Made by a program: the position numbers and the translations under genes. This document shows, one piece after another, positions 42,944-52,507 of a stretch of 64,000 nucleotides of DNA; position 1 is the stretch's first letter, and each line of letters begins with the position of its first letter. Below the pieces are notes generated by a model, which saw only the letters and a list, made by a program, of their open reading frames with translations, did no database searches and was not told where the DNA came from. Source of the DNA: Anaerolineae bacterium (GTDB taxonomy: Bacteria > Chloroflexota > Anaerolineae > Aggregatilineales > Phototrophicaceae); contig JAIOHM010000029.1 of assembly GCA_019912965.1 (NCBI GenBank), forward strand, positions 32,698 to 96,697, written 5' to 3'.

Positions 42944-45388
42944 TTAATCGGTTACGCCAGCATTACGAAGTGCTTGCCATACCTTTTCCGGTGTGATCGG
43001 AATGTCAAGGTGACGAACGCCCAGATGCCACAACGCATCCACAACTGCGTTAGCGATGGCGGGCGGCGCACCAACCGTTGGTGACTCGCCGATACCTTTT
43101 GCGCCGATGGGGTGGTGGGGTGATGGGGTGATGGTGTGTCCGGTTTCCCACTTGGGTGATTCAACCGCTGTTGGCAGTAGATAATCTGCCAGCGTTCCGG
43201 TCAGGCAGACACCGTTCTCATCATAAACAATCTGCTCATACAGCGCCGGGGCTAACCCCATTGTCAGCCCCCCATGAACCTGTCCCTCGACCACCATTGG
43301 ATTGATGATGTTGCCGCAGTCATCAATAGCGACGAAACGGCGAACATGAACCTCACCCGTTCCCTTGTCGATGTCCACAACGCAGATATAACTGCCGAAG
43401 GGGAACGTCAAGTTGGGCGGATTGTAGTAATCGGTGGCTTCCAGACCCGCTTCCAAATCCTGTGGATGGTTGGTGTAGGCTGCAAAGGCGATTTCTTGAA
43501 TAGTCTTAGCCTGATCGGGTGAGCCTTTCACCTGCCATTTGTTCACATTCCATTCGAGGTCATCGGCGTTGACTTCCAGCAAATGGGCAGCGATTTTCCG
43601 CGCTTTGGCCTTGATTTTGCGGGCTGCCATCACCGCCGCTGCGCCGGAAGTTGGTGTTGAACGGCTGGCATACGTGCCGAGGCCATACGGTGCTGTATCA
43701 GTATCGCCTTCTTCGACCTCAACATCGGAAGCGGGCAAACCCAACTCCTCCGCAACAATCTGCGCGTAGGTGGTTTCGTGTCCCTGTCCCTGTGATTTCG
43801 TACCAAACCGCGCGATGGCCTTACCTGTCGGATGAATGCGAATTTCGGCTGAGTCGAACATCTTGATGCCGAGGATGTCAAAATCGTTGGATGGCCCAGC
43901 GCCGACGACTTCGGTGAAGCTGGAAATGCCGATGCCCATCAGTTCGCCGTGTGCGCGTTTTTCCGCCTGTTCTTTACGCAGATCATCGTAACCAATCATG
44001 TCCATCGCTTTTTGCAGAGCAGCGTGATAGTTGCCGCTGTCGTATTCCCAACCCGTCGGAGATTTATACGGGAACTGCTCCGGCTTGATGAAGTTCTTCA
44101 TGCGGAATTCCGCCGGGTCGATGTTGAGATCGTGCGCCATGATGTCGGTCAAACGCTCAATCATATGCACGGCTTCCGTCACGCGGAAAGAACAGCGGTA
44201 AGCAACACCTCCGGGGGGTTTGGTGGTATAGACCGCATCCACATTTACATGAGCGGCTTTCATATCATATGAACCCGTGCAAATGCTGTATAGACCCGCC
44301 GGGAATTTGGAAGGATTGGCTGCCGCATCGGTGCAACCGCTGTCTGCCAGTGTATGCACACGTAACCCGGTGATTTTGCCGTTTTCGTCAGCCGCTAACT
44401 CAGCCGTCATGTGATAATCACGGGCGAAGGAATCGGCCTGTAGATTTTCGCTGCGATCTTCCACCCATTTCACAGGTTTACCCAACAGCAAACTGGCAAC
44501 CGCGCATACCACATAACCCGGATACACAGGCACTTTGCCGCCGAAACCGCCACCAATATCAGGCGAGATAATCTGAATCTTGTGTTCGGGAATTCCACTG
44601 ACCAACGCGAACACTGTTCGGTGGGCATGGGGGGCTTGCGAGGTCATGTAAATCTGCATCTTGCCCATTGCCGGGTCGTAATTGGCGACCATGCCGCAGG
44701 TTTCGATAGAAGACACATGAATGCGCGGCAGATAGATATGTTCTTTGACAACATGAGCCGCTTGGCTGAAAACCTGATCGGTGGCATCTTTATCCCCCGC
44801 TTCCCAATGCCACACATGGTTAGTTTTGAGTTCTTTGTCTTCGCGGACGATGACTTTATCCTCCAGCGCCTTATACGGATCAACCACTGCTTCAAGCGGT
44901 TCATATTCCACATAGATTTGCTCAATCGCATCAGCCGCGATGTAGCGGTCGGTAGCAATCACGCAGCAGACTTCCTGTGCGTAATACACGACTTTATCGG
45001 TTGGCAGCACCATCTGTGTGTCAGACATCAACGTCGGCATCCAGTGGAGTTTGTGGGCTTCCAAATCCTTCCCCGTGATGACCGCAATCACACCGGGAAT
45101 TGCCAATGCTGCGCTGGCGTCAATATTGAGGATTCTGGCATGGGCGTAGGGGCTGCGGACAATATCCATGTGCAGCATCCCCGGCAGTTTTACATCATCC
45201 AGATAGTGACCTCTACCTTGAATGAAGCGGGGGTCTTCCTTGCGTTTCATGCGGTGTCCCATGCCGTTGATTTCCGGCGGGGTTGTAATACGGATTTCAT
45301 CAGTGGTTTCCACCATTTGGGAAACGCCCGCTGCTTGTGGAGAATGATGTTCATAGCGATCTGCGAAATGAGTGGGTTTATCGGTCAT
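42944..45388 (-). CDS. coxL: Aerobic CO dehydrogenase large subunit, form I
   Basis: This 814-residue molybdenum hydroxylase subunit oxidises CO to CO2 with water. The form I active-site loop is present as VAYRCSFR, with Cys399 as the ligand that bridges copper to molybdenum; form II proteins have AYRGAGR instead. The catalytic Glu768 lies in [16 protein letters not shown]. Cofactor motifs such as [13 protein letters not shown] and [11 protein letters not shown] are intact. The length equals that of characterised CoxL proteins. Its ATG overlaps the coxS stop (ATGA), so the two are coupled. The enzyme is likely bound at the cytoplasmic face of the membrane through CoxG and gives electrons to the quinone pool or cytochromes. 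Confidence 0.95.
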   Translation of the reverse strand: MTDKPTHFADRYEHHSPQAAGVSQMVETTDEIRITTPPEINGMGHRMKRKEDPRFIQGRGHYLDDVKLPGMLHMDIVRSPYAHARILNIDASAALAIPGVIAVITGKDLEAHKLHWMPTLMSDTQMVLPTDKVVYYAQEVCCVIATDRYIAADAIEQIYVEYEPLEAVVDPYKALEDKVIVREDKELKTNHVWHWEAGDKDATDQVFSQAAHVVKEHIYLPRIHVSSIETCGMVANYDPAMGKMQIYMTSQAPHAHRTVFALVSGIPEHKIQIISPDIGGGFGGKVPVYPGYVVCAVASLLLGKPVKWVEDRSENLQADSFARDYHMTAELAADENGKITGLRVHTLADSGCTDAAANPSKFPAGLYSICTGSYDMKAAHVNVDAVYTTKPPGGVAYRCSFRVTEAVHMIERLTDIMAHDLNIDPAEFRMKNFIKPEQFPYKSPTGWEYDSGNYHAALQKAMDMIGYDDLRKEQAEKRAHGELMGIGISSFTEVVGAGPSNDFDILGIKMFDSAEIRIHPTGKAIARFGTKSQGQGHETTYAQIVAEELGLPASDVEVEEGDTDTAPYGLGTYASRSTPTSGAAAVMAARKIKAKARKIAAHLLEVNADDLEWNVNKWQVKGSPDQAKTIQEIAFAAYTNHPQDLEAGLEATDYYNPPNLTFPFGSYICVVDIDKGTGEVHVRRFVAIDDCGNIINPMVVEGQVHGGLTMGLAPALYEQIVYDENGVCLTGTLADYLLPTAVESPKWETGHTITPSPHHPIGAKGIGESPTVGAPPAIANAVVDALWHLGVRHLDIPITPEKVWQALRNAGVTD

Positions 45389-45882
45389 GACGCCAACTCC
45401 TCTTTGCCTTCAGCATTCATCTTTTCAGCAGCATAACGCACAGCTTCGACGATCTTGTTATAACCGGTACAGCGGCACAAATTGCCGGAAATACCGTGAC
45501 GGATTTCATCTTCCGTTGGGTCGGGGTTTTTGCTTAACAGGTGCTTGGCGCTCATAATCATTCCCGGTGTGCAGTAGCCGCACTGGAGGCCGTGTTTTTC
45601 CCAGAAGCCTTCCTGTAAAGGATGCAGTTTGCCACCCTGCGCTACACCTTCAATGGTTTCGACCGTCTTGCCATGAGCCGTGACCGCAAAGACCGTACAG
45701 CTTTTCACGGCTTTTCCATCCAGCAGCACAGTACACGCCCCGCAGCTTGTGGTATCACAGCCGATGTGCGTACCCGTCAGGCTCAATTCCTCGCGGATAA
45801 AATGGACGAGCAACAGCCGGGAATCAATCTGGCAGGTGTGGGCTTGTCCGTTGACCGTAATCGTAACTTCATGTTTGCTCAT
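45385..45882 (-). CDS. coxS: CO dehydrogenase small iron-sulfur subunit
   Basis: This 165-residue subunit carries two [2Fe-2S] clusters. The plant-type cluster motif is [16 protein letters not shown] with a further Cys in VKSC; the second cluster motif is [11 protein letters not shown] and [14 protein letters not shown]. It moves electrons from the molybdenum centre in CoxL to FAD in CoxM. It follows coxM by 15 bases and overlaps coxL by four, the standard M-S-L order. Confidence 0.95.
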   Translation of the reverse strand: MSKHEVTITVNGQAHTCQIDSRLLLVHFIREELSLTGTHIGCDTTSCGACTVLLDGKAVKSCTVFAVTAHGKTVETIEGVAQGGKLHPLQEGFWEKHGLQCGYCTPGMIMSAKHLLSKNPDPTEDEIRHGISGNLCRCTGYNKIVEAVRYAAEKMNAEGKEELAS

Positions 45883-45897
45883 AATTATTTTTCCTTA

Positions 45898-46770
45898 TTA
45901 GGCTTTCATGCGGGCGATGGCAGCGCGAATAGCACGTTTGGTCAGGACGCGGGTGATGTCCCGTTTATAGTCGATGCTGCCGCGCAAATCCGGCGATGGG
46001 TCGCATTCGGCGGCTGCGGCTTGGCCTGCTGCTTCGATAACATCGTCGGTGAGGGTTTTGCCGATGATGGTTTGCTCGGCATTTTTGGCGCGCATGGGAA
46101 CAGAACTCACGTTGGTCAGTCCGATGCGGGCCGCTGTACAGGTATTACCGTTGAACGTCAATTGAGCGCCGACGGCTGAAATCGCATAGTCACTGACCTT
46201 TCGCTCCATCTTCACATAAGCCCCGCTGGTGTTGGCGGCGGGTTTGGGAATGCGGATTTCGGTCAGGATTTCATCTTCAGCCAGCGCGTTTTGGAACAGA
46301 TCAACAAAAAAGTTGTCAATCGAAATGGCGCGCGTCCCATTTGGCCCAACGGTAACAATCTGGGCGTTGTAGGCCAGCATCACTGCGGGGTGATCGTTAG
46401 CCGGGTCGGAGTGGGCGAGGTTGCCGCCGACAGTGGCCATGTTTCGCACAATCGGGTCAGCGATCACGCGCGCCGCATCCGCCAGCAGATGATAATGCTG
46501 CTGCACAATGGGTGATTCCTCCAAAGCCGATTCGCGGGTCATCGCGCCAATCGCCAGATAACCTGCTTCCTCCCTAATGTATTGGAGTTCCGTCAAATTA
46601 TTGATGTCAATGAGGGTTTCCGGCACGGCTAACCGGAAGCGCATCGCCGGGATGAGGCTTTGCCCACCCGCTAAAATCTTTGCTCCTGAACGATATTCAG
46701 TGAGCAGCGAGATGGCTTCTTGAAGGGTGGCGGGGGCGAAATAATTAAATTCTCCCGGTATCATAAACAC
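45898..46770 (-). CDS. coxM: CO dehydrogenase FAD-binding medium subunit
   Basis: This 290-residue flavoprotein subunit has the two FAD motifs of the molybdenum hydroxylase family, AGGQSLIPAMRFR and TVGGNLAHSDPANDHP. It takes electrons from CoxS. The reading frame starts at a GTG (46770) four bases after GGAG, or at an ATG two codons later (46764, ten bases after); both fit. It is the first of the three structural genes, 38 bases downstream of the second coxG. Confidence 0.93.
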   Translation of the reverse strand: MFMIPGEFNYFAPATLQEAISLLTEYRSGAKILAGGQSLIPAMRFRLAVPETLIDINNLTELQYIREEAGYLAIGAMTRESALEESPIVQQHYHLLADAARVIADPIVRNMATVGGNLAHSDPANDHPAVMLAYNAQIVTVGPNGTRAISIDNFFVDLFQNALAEDEILTEIRIPKPAANTSGAYVKMERKVSDYAISAVGAQLTFNGNTCTAARIGLTNVSSVPMRAKNAEQTIIGKTLTDDVIEAAGQAAAAECDPSPDLRGSIDYKRDITRVLTKRAIRAAIARMKA

Positions 46771-46808
46771 GAATCTCCTTTTCTAAAAACGATCAATTTC
46801 GATAGTCA

Positions 46809-47465
46809 TCAGCGTAAGACAAGCAGCGCGATGATCAGGGCTATGACGATGATTGCTCCTCCAAGCAACCAAACTTGATACTGAGCTGGAATGATGTTGT
46901 TTAAACCATTGCGCAGTGAGGATTGCGCAGATAGCTCGGATGTGTCGGCTCTGGCAGCTTGCAAGGCTGGGTTCGATGCGACCGGGTTCGGGGTTGAAAC
47001 AGGCGACTGAGGTAAGGGTAGTTCGATTTTGGCCTTCATGTGTTCGTGCAGGGCTTCCAGACTCTGGCGAATAATCGAACGCGCGGCATTTTCCAGCAAT
47101 CGCTGCCCCACGCTGGCAATACGACCACCAACGTCTGCCTGACCCGCATAGGTCATATAAGTCTGATCGCCTCGCGCTTGCAGATATAGTCTCCCGGATG
47201 CTTTCACCACGCCTGTTGCGCCGCTCCCGTTTACCTCGATCCAGTAGCTTTCCGGTGCATTAAAGTTGGATAGATGAATTTTCCCCTGAAATGTGCCTTG
47301 CACCGGGCCGACTTTTATTACCAACTCGCCTGTATATTCGCTGTCGCCGACTTCCTTAAAATTTCGCCCTCCCGGCAAAACTGCTTCCAGCACAGCAGGG
47401 TCTTGCAGCATGTTCCAAACCAGATGCCGGGGAACATCGAACAGGAACTCGCCTGATATATCCAT
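46809..47465 (-). CDS. coxG: CoxG-like membrane anchor, second copy
   Basis: This 218-residue protein has an N-terminal SRPBCC (START-like) domain of the CO dehydrogenase subunit G family (SGEFLFDVPRHLVWNMLQDPAVLEAVLPG, KVGPVQGTFQGKIHLSNF, GGRIASVGQRLLENAARSII), a Ser/Pro-rich linker and a C-terminal membrane helix (about residues 197-217). In characterised systems CoxG helps attach the enzyme to the membrane. It is closely similar to the neighbour at 47505, so the pair arose by tandem duplication. The spacer between them is 39 bases. Confidence 0.9.
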   Translation of the reverse strand: MDISGEFLFDVPRHLVWNMLQDPAVLEAVLPGGRNFKEVGDSEYTGELVIKVGPVQGTFQGKIHLSNFNAPESYWIEVNGSGATGVVKASGRLYLQARGDQTYMTYAGQADVGGRIASVGQRLLENAARSIIRQSLEALHEHMKAKIELPLPQSPVSTPNPVASNPALQAARADTSELSAQSSLRNGLNNIIPAQYQVWLLGGAIIVIALIIALLVLR

Positions 47466-47504
47466 AAAATCCTCTCTTGATTGAAACGGATTGATGGATT
47501 TATT

Positions 47505-48194
47505 CTAGCGGGATGCACTCAGCAGGATAATCAACAAAATTACAATAATGACGGCACCAATCAACCACGGTTGGTATTTGGCGGGAACAAGGTCATTAAA
47601 AACATCACGCACCACATTGAATGCCAAGCCCATTTGAGTGGGTGGTTTATATTCTGTGGGCAGGGCAGAAGCAGCAGATGCCTCCGACCGTACAGCTGCG
47701 GGCGTTTCAGCAGGTGTATTGTTCACGGCGACAGGTGGTGGGGCTTGTTTGGCCGCTTCAATCGTCAAATAGGCATTTAGGGCTTCCAAACTCTGGCGAA
47801 TGATTGACCGGGCGGCGCTGTCCATCAACCGCTGACCGACACTGGCGATACGTCCACCGACCTGCGCTTGTCCGGAATATTCCATAAAGGTCTGGTTGCT
47901 TCGGGTTTCTAGCCGTAACTTCCCATTGGCTTTGACGAAACCCGTTGCACCCTTGCCATCGACTTGAATGCTGTAACTTTCCGGGGCGACTATATCCGAG
48001 AGTTGAATCTGTCCCTGAAATGTGCCCTGCACCGGGCCGACTTTTACTTCCAACACGCCGCTGAATTGATCTTCACCTGTCTGCTCGAATTTCTTGCCAC
48101 CGGGCATGATTGACCCCAATACATTTGGGTCGAGCAGGGCACCCCAGACCAGTTCTTGGGGAACATCAAAAACATAATCACCTGAAAGTTCCAT
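47505..48194 (-). CDS. coxG: CoxG-like membrane anchor, first copy
   Basis: This 229-residue SRPBCC protein is the paralogue of the next gene: SGDYVFDVPQELVWGALLDP, KVGPVQGTFQGQIQLSDI and GGRIASVGQRLMDSAARSIIRQSLEAL are nearly the same, while the linkers differ. A C-terminal membrane helix (about residues 205-226) would anchor it. The ATG at 48194 is chosen because AAGGA lies seven bases upstream; an in-frame start at 48224 lies at the end of coxE. Two different anchors could serve different membrane sites or form a mixed complex. Confidence 0.9.
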   Translation of the reverse strand: MELSGDYVFDVPQELVWGALLDPNVLGSIMPGGKKFEQTGEDQFSGVLEVKVGPVQGTFQGQIQLSDIVAPESYSIQVDGKGATGFVKANGKLRLETRSNQTFMEYSGQAQVGGRIASVGQRLMDSAARSIIRQSLEALNAYLTIEAAKQAPPPVAVNNTPAETPAAVRSEASAASALPTEYKPPTQMGLAFNVVRDVFNDLVPAKYQPWLIGAVIIVILLIILLSASR

Positions 48195-48223
48195 GTAAAA
48201 ATCCTTTTCTAAACCAGCACCCA

Positions 48224-49387
48224 TTAACTGCTTAAAGTTGCCAGATGGGTTGCCAGTGTTGATAAACTATGCAAATTGTGGATGGGGAGAAAGTCGTCAA
48301 TGTAGGGTAGGGCGGCAGCCATCCCCTCCACTTGCGGCTGATAATTAACTTTTCCAATTAAGGGGTTGAGCCAGATCAGTCGATAACACCGCAGTTGTAG
48401 GTAACGCATTTGGACTCCAAGTTGGGCGGCATCCCCGCGTTCCCATCCATCGCTCACGATCATGACGATGGCACCCCGGCGCAGCACACGCCGGCTCCAC
48501 TGATGATTGAAGACCGATAGGCTTTCTCCGATGCGCGTTCCGCCTGCCCAATCCACGACTTCCGCTGCCGCATCGCTCACGGCGTGGTCAATGTTCTTGA
48601 GCTTAAGCTGCAAGCTGATGCGGGTTAGGCGCGTCCCGAAGACAAAACATTCAACATGCTTCAGGCTGTGTGATAGGCTGTAAAAGAATTGCAGCACCAG
48701 CCGGGAATACTTTTCCATTGAACCACTAATGTCCGCGATGAGGATGATGGGGCGCTGCTTGATTTTGCGGCTCTGCCATGTTAAGGCCAATGGCACGCCG
48801 CCGTTCCGCACTGCCGCTGCCATCACCCGGCGCATGTGCAATGTATCGCCATTCCGGCTTGCGACCCGTCGCCGCGATTGTCGAAAACAGGCACGCCAGC
48901 GCATATCCTGAATCAGCCGCTTGACCGCATCCAATTCGTCAGGTGTCATCTGCGAAAAATCTTTGCGTTGCAATATCTCCAGATCACTGTAAGTGGCAGA
49001 TTTATCGATCACATCGAGTTCAGGATCGCCAGCTCGCGCCTTGCTTGACATATAGGTCATCAGCACTGGCTGTTGCTGCTTGTCATGGCGTGGTGCGCGT
49101 GGTGTTTTCTGTGGTGATGTTCGCCAGGTATCTGCGCGCGTGTTCCAGAAGGTGTTAAAAATCGTCTCGAAAAGCAGCAGGTGTTCGTGGCGGCTGACCA
49201 GCAAACAGCGGGCAGCATGGTAAACCTGTGCCCGTTCCCCAATATCGACCAGCTTCAAGGCGCGGGTGAAATCCATCACCTGATCGGATGACACGGGCAT
49301 TCCAGCCCGCCGCAGGAGATGAACCAAAGACAGCATATTTTTGATAAAGCTGTCTGACCCGGCGTAAAGCACTTCATCCTGATTCAT
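48224..49387 (-). CDS. coxE: CoxE-like VWA-domain protein
   Basis: This 387-residue protein belongs to the CoxE family of von Willebrand factor A proteins. The MIDAS metal site is seen as IADISGSMEKYSR, with the remaining parts in WAGGTRIGESL and IVMIVSDGWERGD. The N-terminal half is a helical CoxE-specific region. With the MoxR ATPase CoxD it is needed in known bacteria to mature the copper-molybdenum active site after folding. The ATG at 49387 overlaps the coxD end by 14 bases, so the two are translationally coupled; a TTG at 49402 is a weaker alternative. Confidence 0.92.
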   Translation of the reverse strand: MNQDEVLYAGSDSFIKNMLSLVHLLRRAGMPVSSDQVMDFTRALKLVDIGERAQVYHAARCLLVSRHEHLLLFETIFNTFWNTRADTWRTSPQKTPRAPRHDKQQQPVLMTYMSSKARAGDPELDVIDKSATYSDLEILQRKDFSQMTPDELDAVKRLIQDMRWRACFRQSRRRVASRNGDTLHMRRVMAAAVRNGGVPLALTWQSRKIKQRPIILIADISGSMEKYSRLVLQFFYSLSHSLKHVECFVFGTRLTRISLQLKLKNIDHAVSDAAAEVVDWAGGTRIGESLSVFNHQWSRRVLRRGAIVMIVSDGWERGDAAQLGVQMRYLQLRCYRLIWLNPLIGKVNYQPQVEGMAAALPYIDDFLPIHNLHSLSTLATHLATLSS

Positions 49388-50267
49388 GGAGCACTTTTTC
49401 AAGAAGCTGTTGAGTCACCGTGTTTTGAATTTTGTTGACATCATCCTGATACTTCAGGATGAAGCCTAACGTCGCATTGATAACATTTGTATCCAGCGTA
49501 TGGACGTTTAGGTAGCCGAGGGCTTCCGCCCAATCCAGCGACTCAGAAACACCGGGAGGCTTATAAATTTCCTGCTGGCGTACCCACTGAATAAAATTCA
49601 CGACTTGCGCGGCTAAATCTTCTACGATACCCGGCAGTTTTAGGCGCAAGATATCGAGTTCTTTTTCGCGGGAGGGGTAATCAATCCAGTAGTAGACGCA
49701 GCGGCGCTTCAGCGCATCATGGATTTCGCGGGTTCGGTTGGAGGTGATGATGACAATTGGGCGATGTTTGGCGCGCAGCGTTCCGATTTCCGGGATGGTG
49801 ATTTGAAAATCTGAAAGCAGTTCCAGCAGAAAGCTCTCAAATTCCTCGTCTGCGCGGTCAAGCTCATCGATGAGGAGGACAGGCGCGGAACGGTGGGAAT
49901 GGTCAATGGCTTGAAGCAGGGGACGCTTGAGCAAAAACTTTTCTACAAAGATGTCATCGGTGATGGAGGCGCTGCCATTGGGGTGAAGCTGACGGGACTG
50001 AATTTCGAGGAGCTGGCGCGGATAATTCCACTCGTAAACGGCGTGGTTGATGTCCAAACCTTCGTAACATTGCAGACGAATCAGGGGTGTATCTAAAATT
50101 TGGCTGAGGACTTTGGCAATTTCGGTTTTGCCAACGCCCGGTTCGCCTTCCAGAAATACAGCTTTCCCCAGTTTTTGCGAGAGGAATAAACAGGTTCCCA
50201 ATCCCACATCAGTAATGTAATTGTGTTTACTCAATAAATCTATTGTGTCTTCAACAGAATCAAACAT
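49374..50267 (-). CDS. coxD: MoxR-type AAA+ ATPase CoxD
   Basis: This 297-residue AAA+ ATPase has Walker A GEPGVGKTE (residues 41-48), Walker B VLLIDELDRADEE, sensor 1 IITSNRTREI and an arginine-finger region DALKRRCVYYWIDYP. Known CoxD is a chaperone that, with CoxE and CoxF, inserts sulfur and copper into the active site of CO dehydrogenase. It is the first gene of the cox unit here, 176 bases downstream of the response regulator gene. Putting the maturation genes before the structural ones differs from the Oligotropha order, where coxDEFG follow coxMSL. Confidence 0.92.
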   Translation of the reverse strand: MFDSVEDTIDLLSKHNYITDVGLGTCLFLSQKLGKAVFLEGEPGVGKTEIAKVLSQILDTPLIRLQCYEGLDINHAVYEWNYPRQLLEIQSRQLHPNGSASITDDIFVEKFLLKRPLLQAIDHSHRSAPVLLIDELDRADEEFESFLLELLSDFQITIPEIGTLRAKHRPIVIITSNRTREIHDALKRRCVYYWIDYPSREKELDILRLKLPGIVEDLAAQVVNFIQWVRQQEIYKPPGVSESLDWAEALGYLNVHTLDTNVINATLGFILKYQDDVNKIQNTVTQQLLEKVLHESG

Positions 50268-50380
50268 TTTTCAGGCTATCCCGTCACAGGTGATACCACA
50301 CCGATAAAACCTCTACCCCTTATTTTTCAATCATCAGAAAGCAGTTCATCCCAATCTACAAACCGCCTGTTTAGATGATA

Positions 50381-50393
50381 ATCCAATTTGGAT
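50381..50393. promoter_or_regulatory. Palindrome upstream of coxD, possible operator
   Basis: ATCCAA-T-TTGGAT is a perfect 13-base palindrome 114 bases before the coxD start, in the intergenic space after the response regulator gene. It could bind the NarL-type regulator encoded next door. No clear -35/-10 pair was recognised beside it. Confidence 0.35.
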
Positions 50394-50407
50394 AAATGTC
50401 ACTTGGC

Positions 50408-50447
50408 TTGAGCCGCACGGCCCAATGATGTGAGCCAGTCGGCTCAA
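50408..50447 (-). other. Alternative hairpins at the end of the response regulator gene
   Basis: CGGCTCAA (50440-50447, including the stop codon) is the reverse complement of TTGAGCCG (50408-50415), giving an eight-base stem. The same region can instead form the short hairpin GAGCC-AGTC-GGCTC (50432-50445). No U tract follows, so a plain intrinsic terminator is unlikely; an attenuator-like switch before coxD is conceivable. Confidence 0.4.
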
Positions 50448-51070
50448 ATAAGGTGGCGCTGAACGATGACAGCAGCTGCTTGGGCGCGATTGTGGACATT
50501 GAGCTTGGTGAAAATCTGCCTCAGTTTGCGTTTGACAGAAGCAACGCTCATGTACAGTTCCGTGGCCATTTCGTCGTTGCTGCCGCCAGCAACCAATAAA
50601 CGAATGATCTGCAATTCCTGTGCATCAAAATCAAAGGTTGGTGCATCCACTTCGGTGGTCAACTGCTGGGCGATACGATCTGTGATCTGAGGGCTTAAGA
50701 CGCGACCGCCCTGATGTACCGTGCGAATAGCGCCGCAGAGCATTTCGTCGGAAACGCTTTTGAGGATGAAGCCGTGTGCGCCGCCTTGAAGTGCAACCCG
50801 GATATGTTCTTCATCGTCGAATGAGGTCAAAATCAGAACCTTTACCGCGAATTGTTGAATCTGATGCAGCAGATCAAGCCCGGATTCGCCGGGAAGCCGG
50901 ATATCCAGCAGCACAATATCGGGGTGTAGCTGTTCAATCAATTCGAGGGCTGATTTGACCGATACAGCTTCGCCCACAACCTCAAAATCACTGTGATTGG
51001 AGAGTAAACTTTTGATGCCGAAGCGAACAACGGGATGGTCATCAACAATTAATATTCGTATGGTGTTCAT
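50444..51070 (-). CDS. NarL/LuxR-type response regulator
   Basis: This 208-residue response regulator has a receiver domain with Asp10/Asp11 and the phosphorylation site Asp56 (DIVLLDIRLPG), and a C-terminal LuxR helix-turn-helix (ELQIIRLLVAGGSNDEMATELYMSVASVKRKLRQIFTKL is split here across the two helices). It follows the sensor kinase by 12 bases, so they form a pair. It lies directly before the cox genes on the same strand and may control them in response to the kinase signal; this is inferred from position. Confidence 0.92.
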   Translation of the reverse strand: MNTIRILIVDDHPVVRFGIKSLLSNHSDFEVVGEAVSVKSALELIEQLHPDIVLLDIRLPGESGLDLLHQIQQFAVKVLILTSFDDEEHIRVALQGGAHGFILKSVSDEMLCGAIRTVHQGGRVLSPQITDRIAQQLTTEVDAPTFDFDAQELQIIRLLVAGGSNDEMATELYMSVASVKRKLRQIFTKLNVHNRAQAAAVIVQRHLI

Positions 51071-51082
51071 CGCAAAAGAACT

Positions 51083-52411
51083 CTAATTTTCTTTCGGGTG
51101 GCCGGGCTGAAGGGGTACAGATAAGGTAATGGATGTGCCCTGACCGGGTTGGGTTCGGATGCTTAACCGACCATTCAGACTTTTGGCGCGTTCACGCATG
51201 GTGATAAGGCCGAAGTGACGGCTGTTGATTTGTTCCACTGCGTTCAGGTCGAATCCAATGCCATCGTCACAAACGGAAAGTTCCAGATCGTTTTCGGTAA
51301 AGCAGATCGTAATCCTGACCCTATGGGCAGAGGCATGGCTGTAAATATTTTGCAGGGCTTCCTGCAACAGCCGGTAAATGCTGACTTCCACCTGCCCGGG
51401 GAGGCGCACACTCTTACCCTTTATGTTGACTGTGCAATTCAGATTCGTGTACTGTTTGAAGTCCTGAATATAACGCCGAAGTTCCGAGACAAGCCCCAGC
51501 GCATCCAGTGTAGGCGGACGCAAATCATAAATCACCCGCTTGATTTCGGTTTCAACATTTCGCAGAATACCCTGTACAGCCTGTAGAGAGTTATCTGCTT
51601 GCCCCAGATTGCCAACCGCAAGACGTTCCCGACCAGACTTCAGTTCGAGCATCGCGCCGATGAGCAATTGATTGATGCCATCGTGCATATCCTGAGCGAT
51701 ACGCTGGCGTTCCGCTTCTTGTATATCCACCGTTTCATTAAATAACTGCCGGAGTTGGGCCGCTTTCTGTGCTAAGGCTTCCTGTGCCTTTTGCAGTTCA
51801 TGGGTGCGATGGGCTACTTTTTGCTCAAGATCAGCTTTGGCAGCCACCAGTTCTTCATAAAGCTGGGCATTCCGAATGACGATGGCAACCTGCGCGGCAT
51901 AGGTCATCAGCAGATGTTCGTGTTCGACCTCATAATCCAAATGACGGTTCGCGACACCGATCATCCCAATGGGGACTTCCCGAATTCGCAGCGGAACGCC
52001 TAGAAATGTTTTGACGCCGGGATGTCCCTGTGGTTGCCCAACACGCCGCGGGTCGGTGAGTGCATTTTCAGTACGTACCGAGACATTTTCCAACACAACA
52101 CGCGAAAACAGATTTGGACGGAGTGGGATCACCCGAAAATGATCATAAAATTCGCGGGCGGGGTGGAATCCCTGCACTTCAACAACATCAATTGCGGTCT
52201 TATCCGCTGTAATCAGACCGATAAAACCAAATTGAGAACCCGTGAGGTCAAGGCAGTGTTTCAGCGCGGTTTTGAGTACCGATCCCAGGCTGCGAAGTGC
52301 GGAAAGTTCGACGGAGAGATGGTACAGTGCCCGCAGTTGTACGGCTGTGTCACTGACGTTCTCAGTTACCACCAATTGATCAACTTCATTCGATAGCAGG
52401 AGCAACCCCAA
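51083..52411 (-). CDS. GAF-domain sensor histidine kinase (NarX/DegS class)
   Basis: This 442-residue soluble kinase has a GAF domain (about residues 30-185), a coiled coil (about 185-230), a HisKA_3 dimerisation domain with phosphoacceptor His243 in RQRIAQDMHDGINQ, and an ATPase domain (YRLLQEALQNIYSHASA and VCDDGIGFD). No membrane segment is seen, so it senses a cytoplasmic signal through GAF, perhaps a small molecule, redox state or bound cofactor. The frame begins with a TTG at 52411 without a good ribosome binding site, so the exact start is uncertain. Its partner is the response regulator downstream. Confidence 0.88.
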   Translation of the reverse strand: MGLLLLSNEVDQLVVTENVSDTAVQLRALYHLSVELSALRSLGSVLKTALKHCLDLTGSQFGFIGLITADKTAIDVVEVQGFHPAREFYDHFRVIPLRPNLFSRVVLENVSVRTENALTDPRRVGQPQGHPGVKTFLGVPLRIREVPIGMIGVANRHLDYEVEHEHLLMTYAAQVAIVIRNAQLYEELVAAKADLEQKVAHRTHELQKAQEALAQKAAQLRQLFNETVDIQEAERQRIAQDMHDGINQLLIGAMLELKSGRERLAVGNLGQADNSLQAVQGILRNVETEIKRVIYDLRPPTLDALGLVSELRRYIQDFKQYTNLNCTVNIKGKSVRLPGQVEVSIYRLLQEALQNIYSHASAHRVRITICFTENDLELSVCDDGIGFDLNAVEQINSRHFGLITMRERAKSLNGRLSIRTQPGQGTSITLSVPLQPGHPKEN

Positions 52412-52439
52412 TCACGAAGGCTACCAGACCTATGGGATT

Positions 52440-52469
52440 ATCTTACCTGAAATCGGACGGACGCAGCAA
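52440..52469 (-). promoter_or_regulatory. Possible promoter of the two-component operon
   Basis: On the minus strand, TTGCTG (52469-52464) and TAAGAT (52445-52440) are separated by 18 bases, placing a start point about 20 bases before the kinase TTG. The match is moderate. Confidence 0.35.
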
Positions 52470-52507
52470 ATAGTTTTGGTTTCGATCCGCCGGATTTTAC
52501 CGAATGG

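Noticed and set aside
42944..45388. CoxL homologue as xanthine or nicotinate dehydrogenase
   Set aside because: AYRCSFR and the adjacent coxD/E/G genes are specific for form I CO dehydrogenase.
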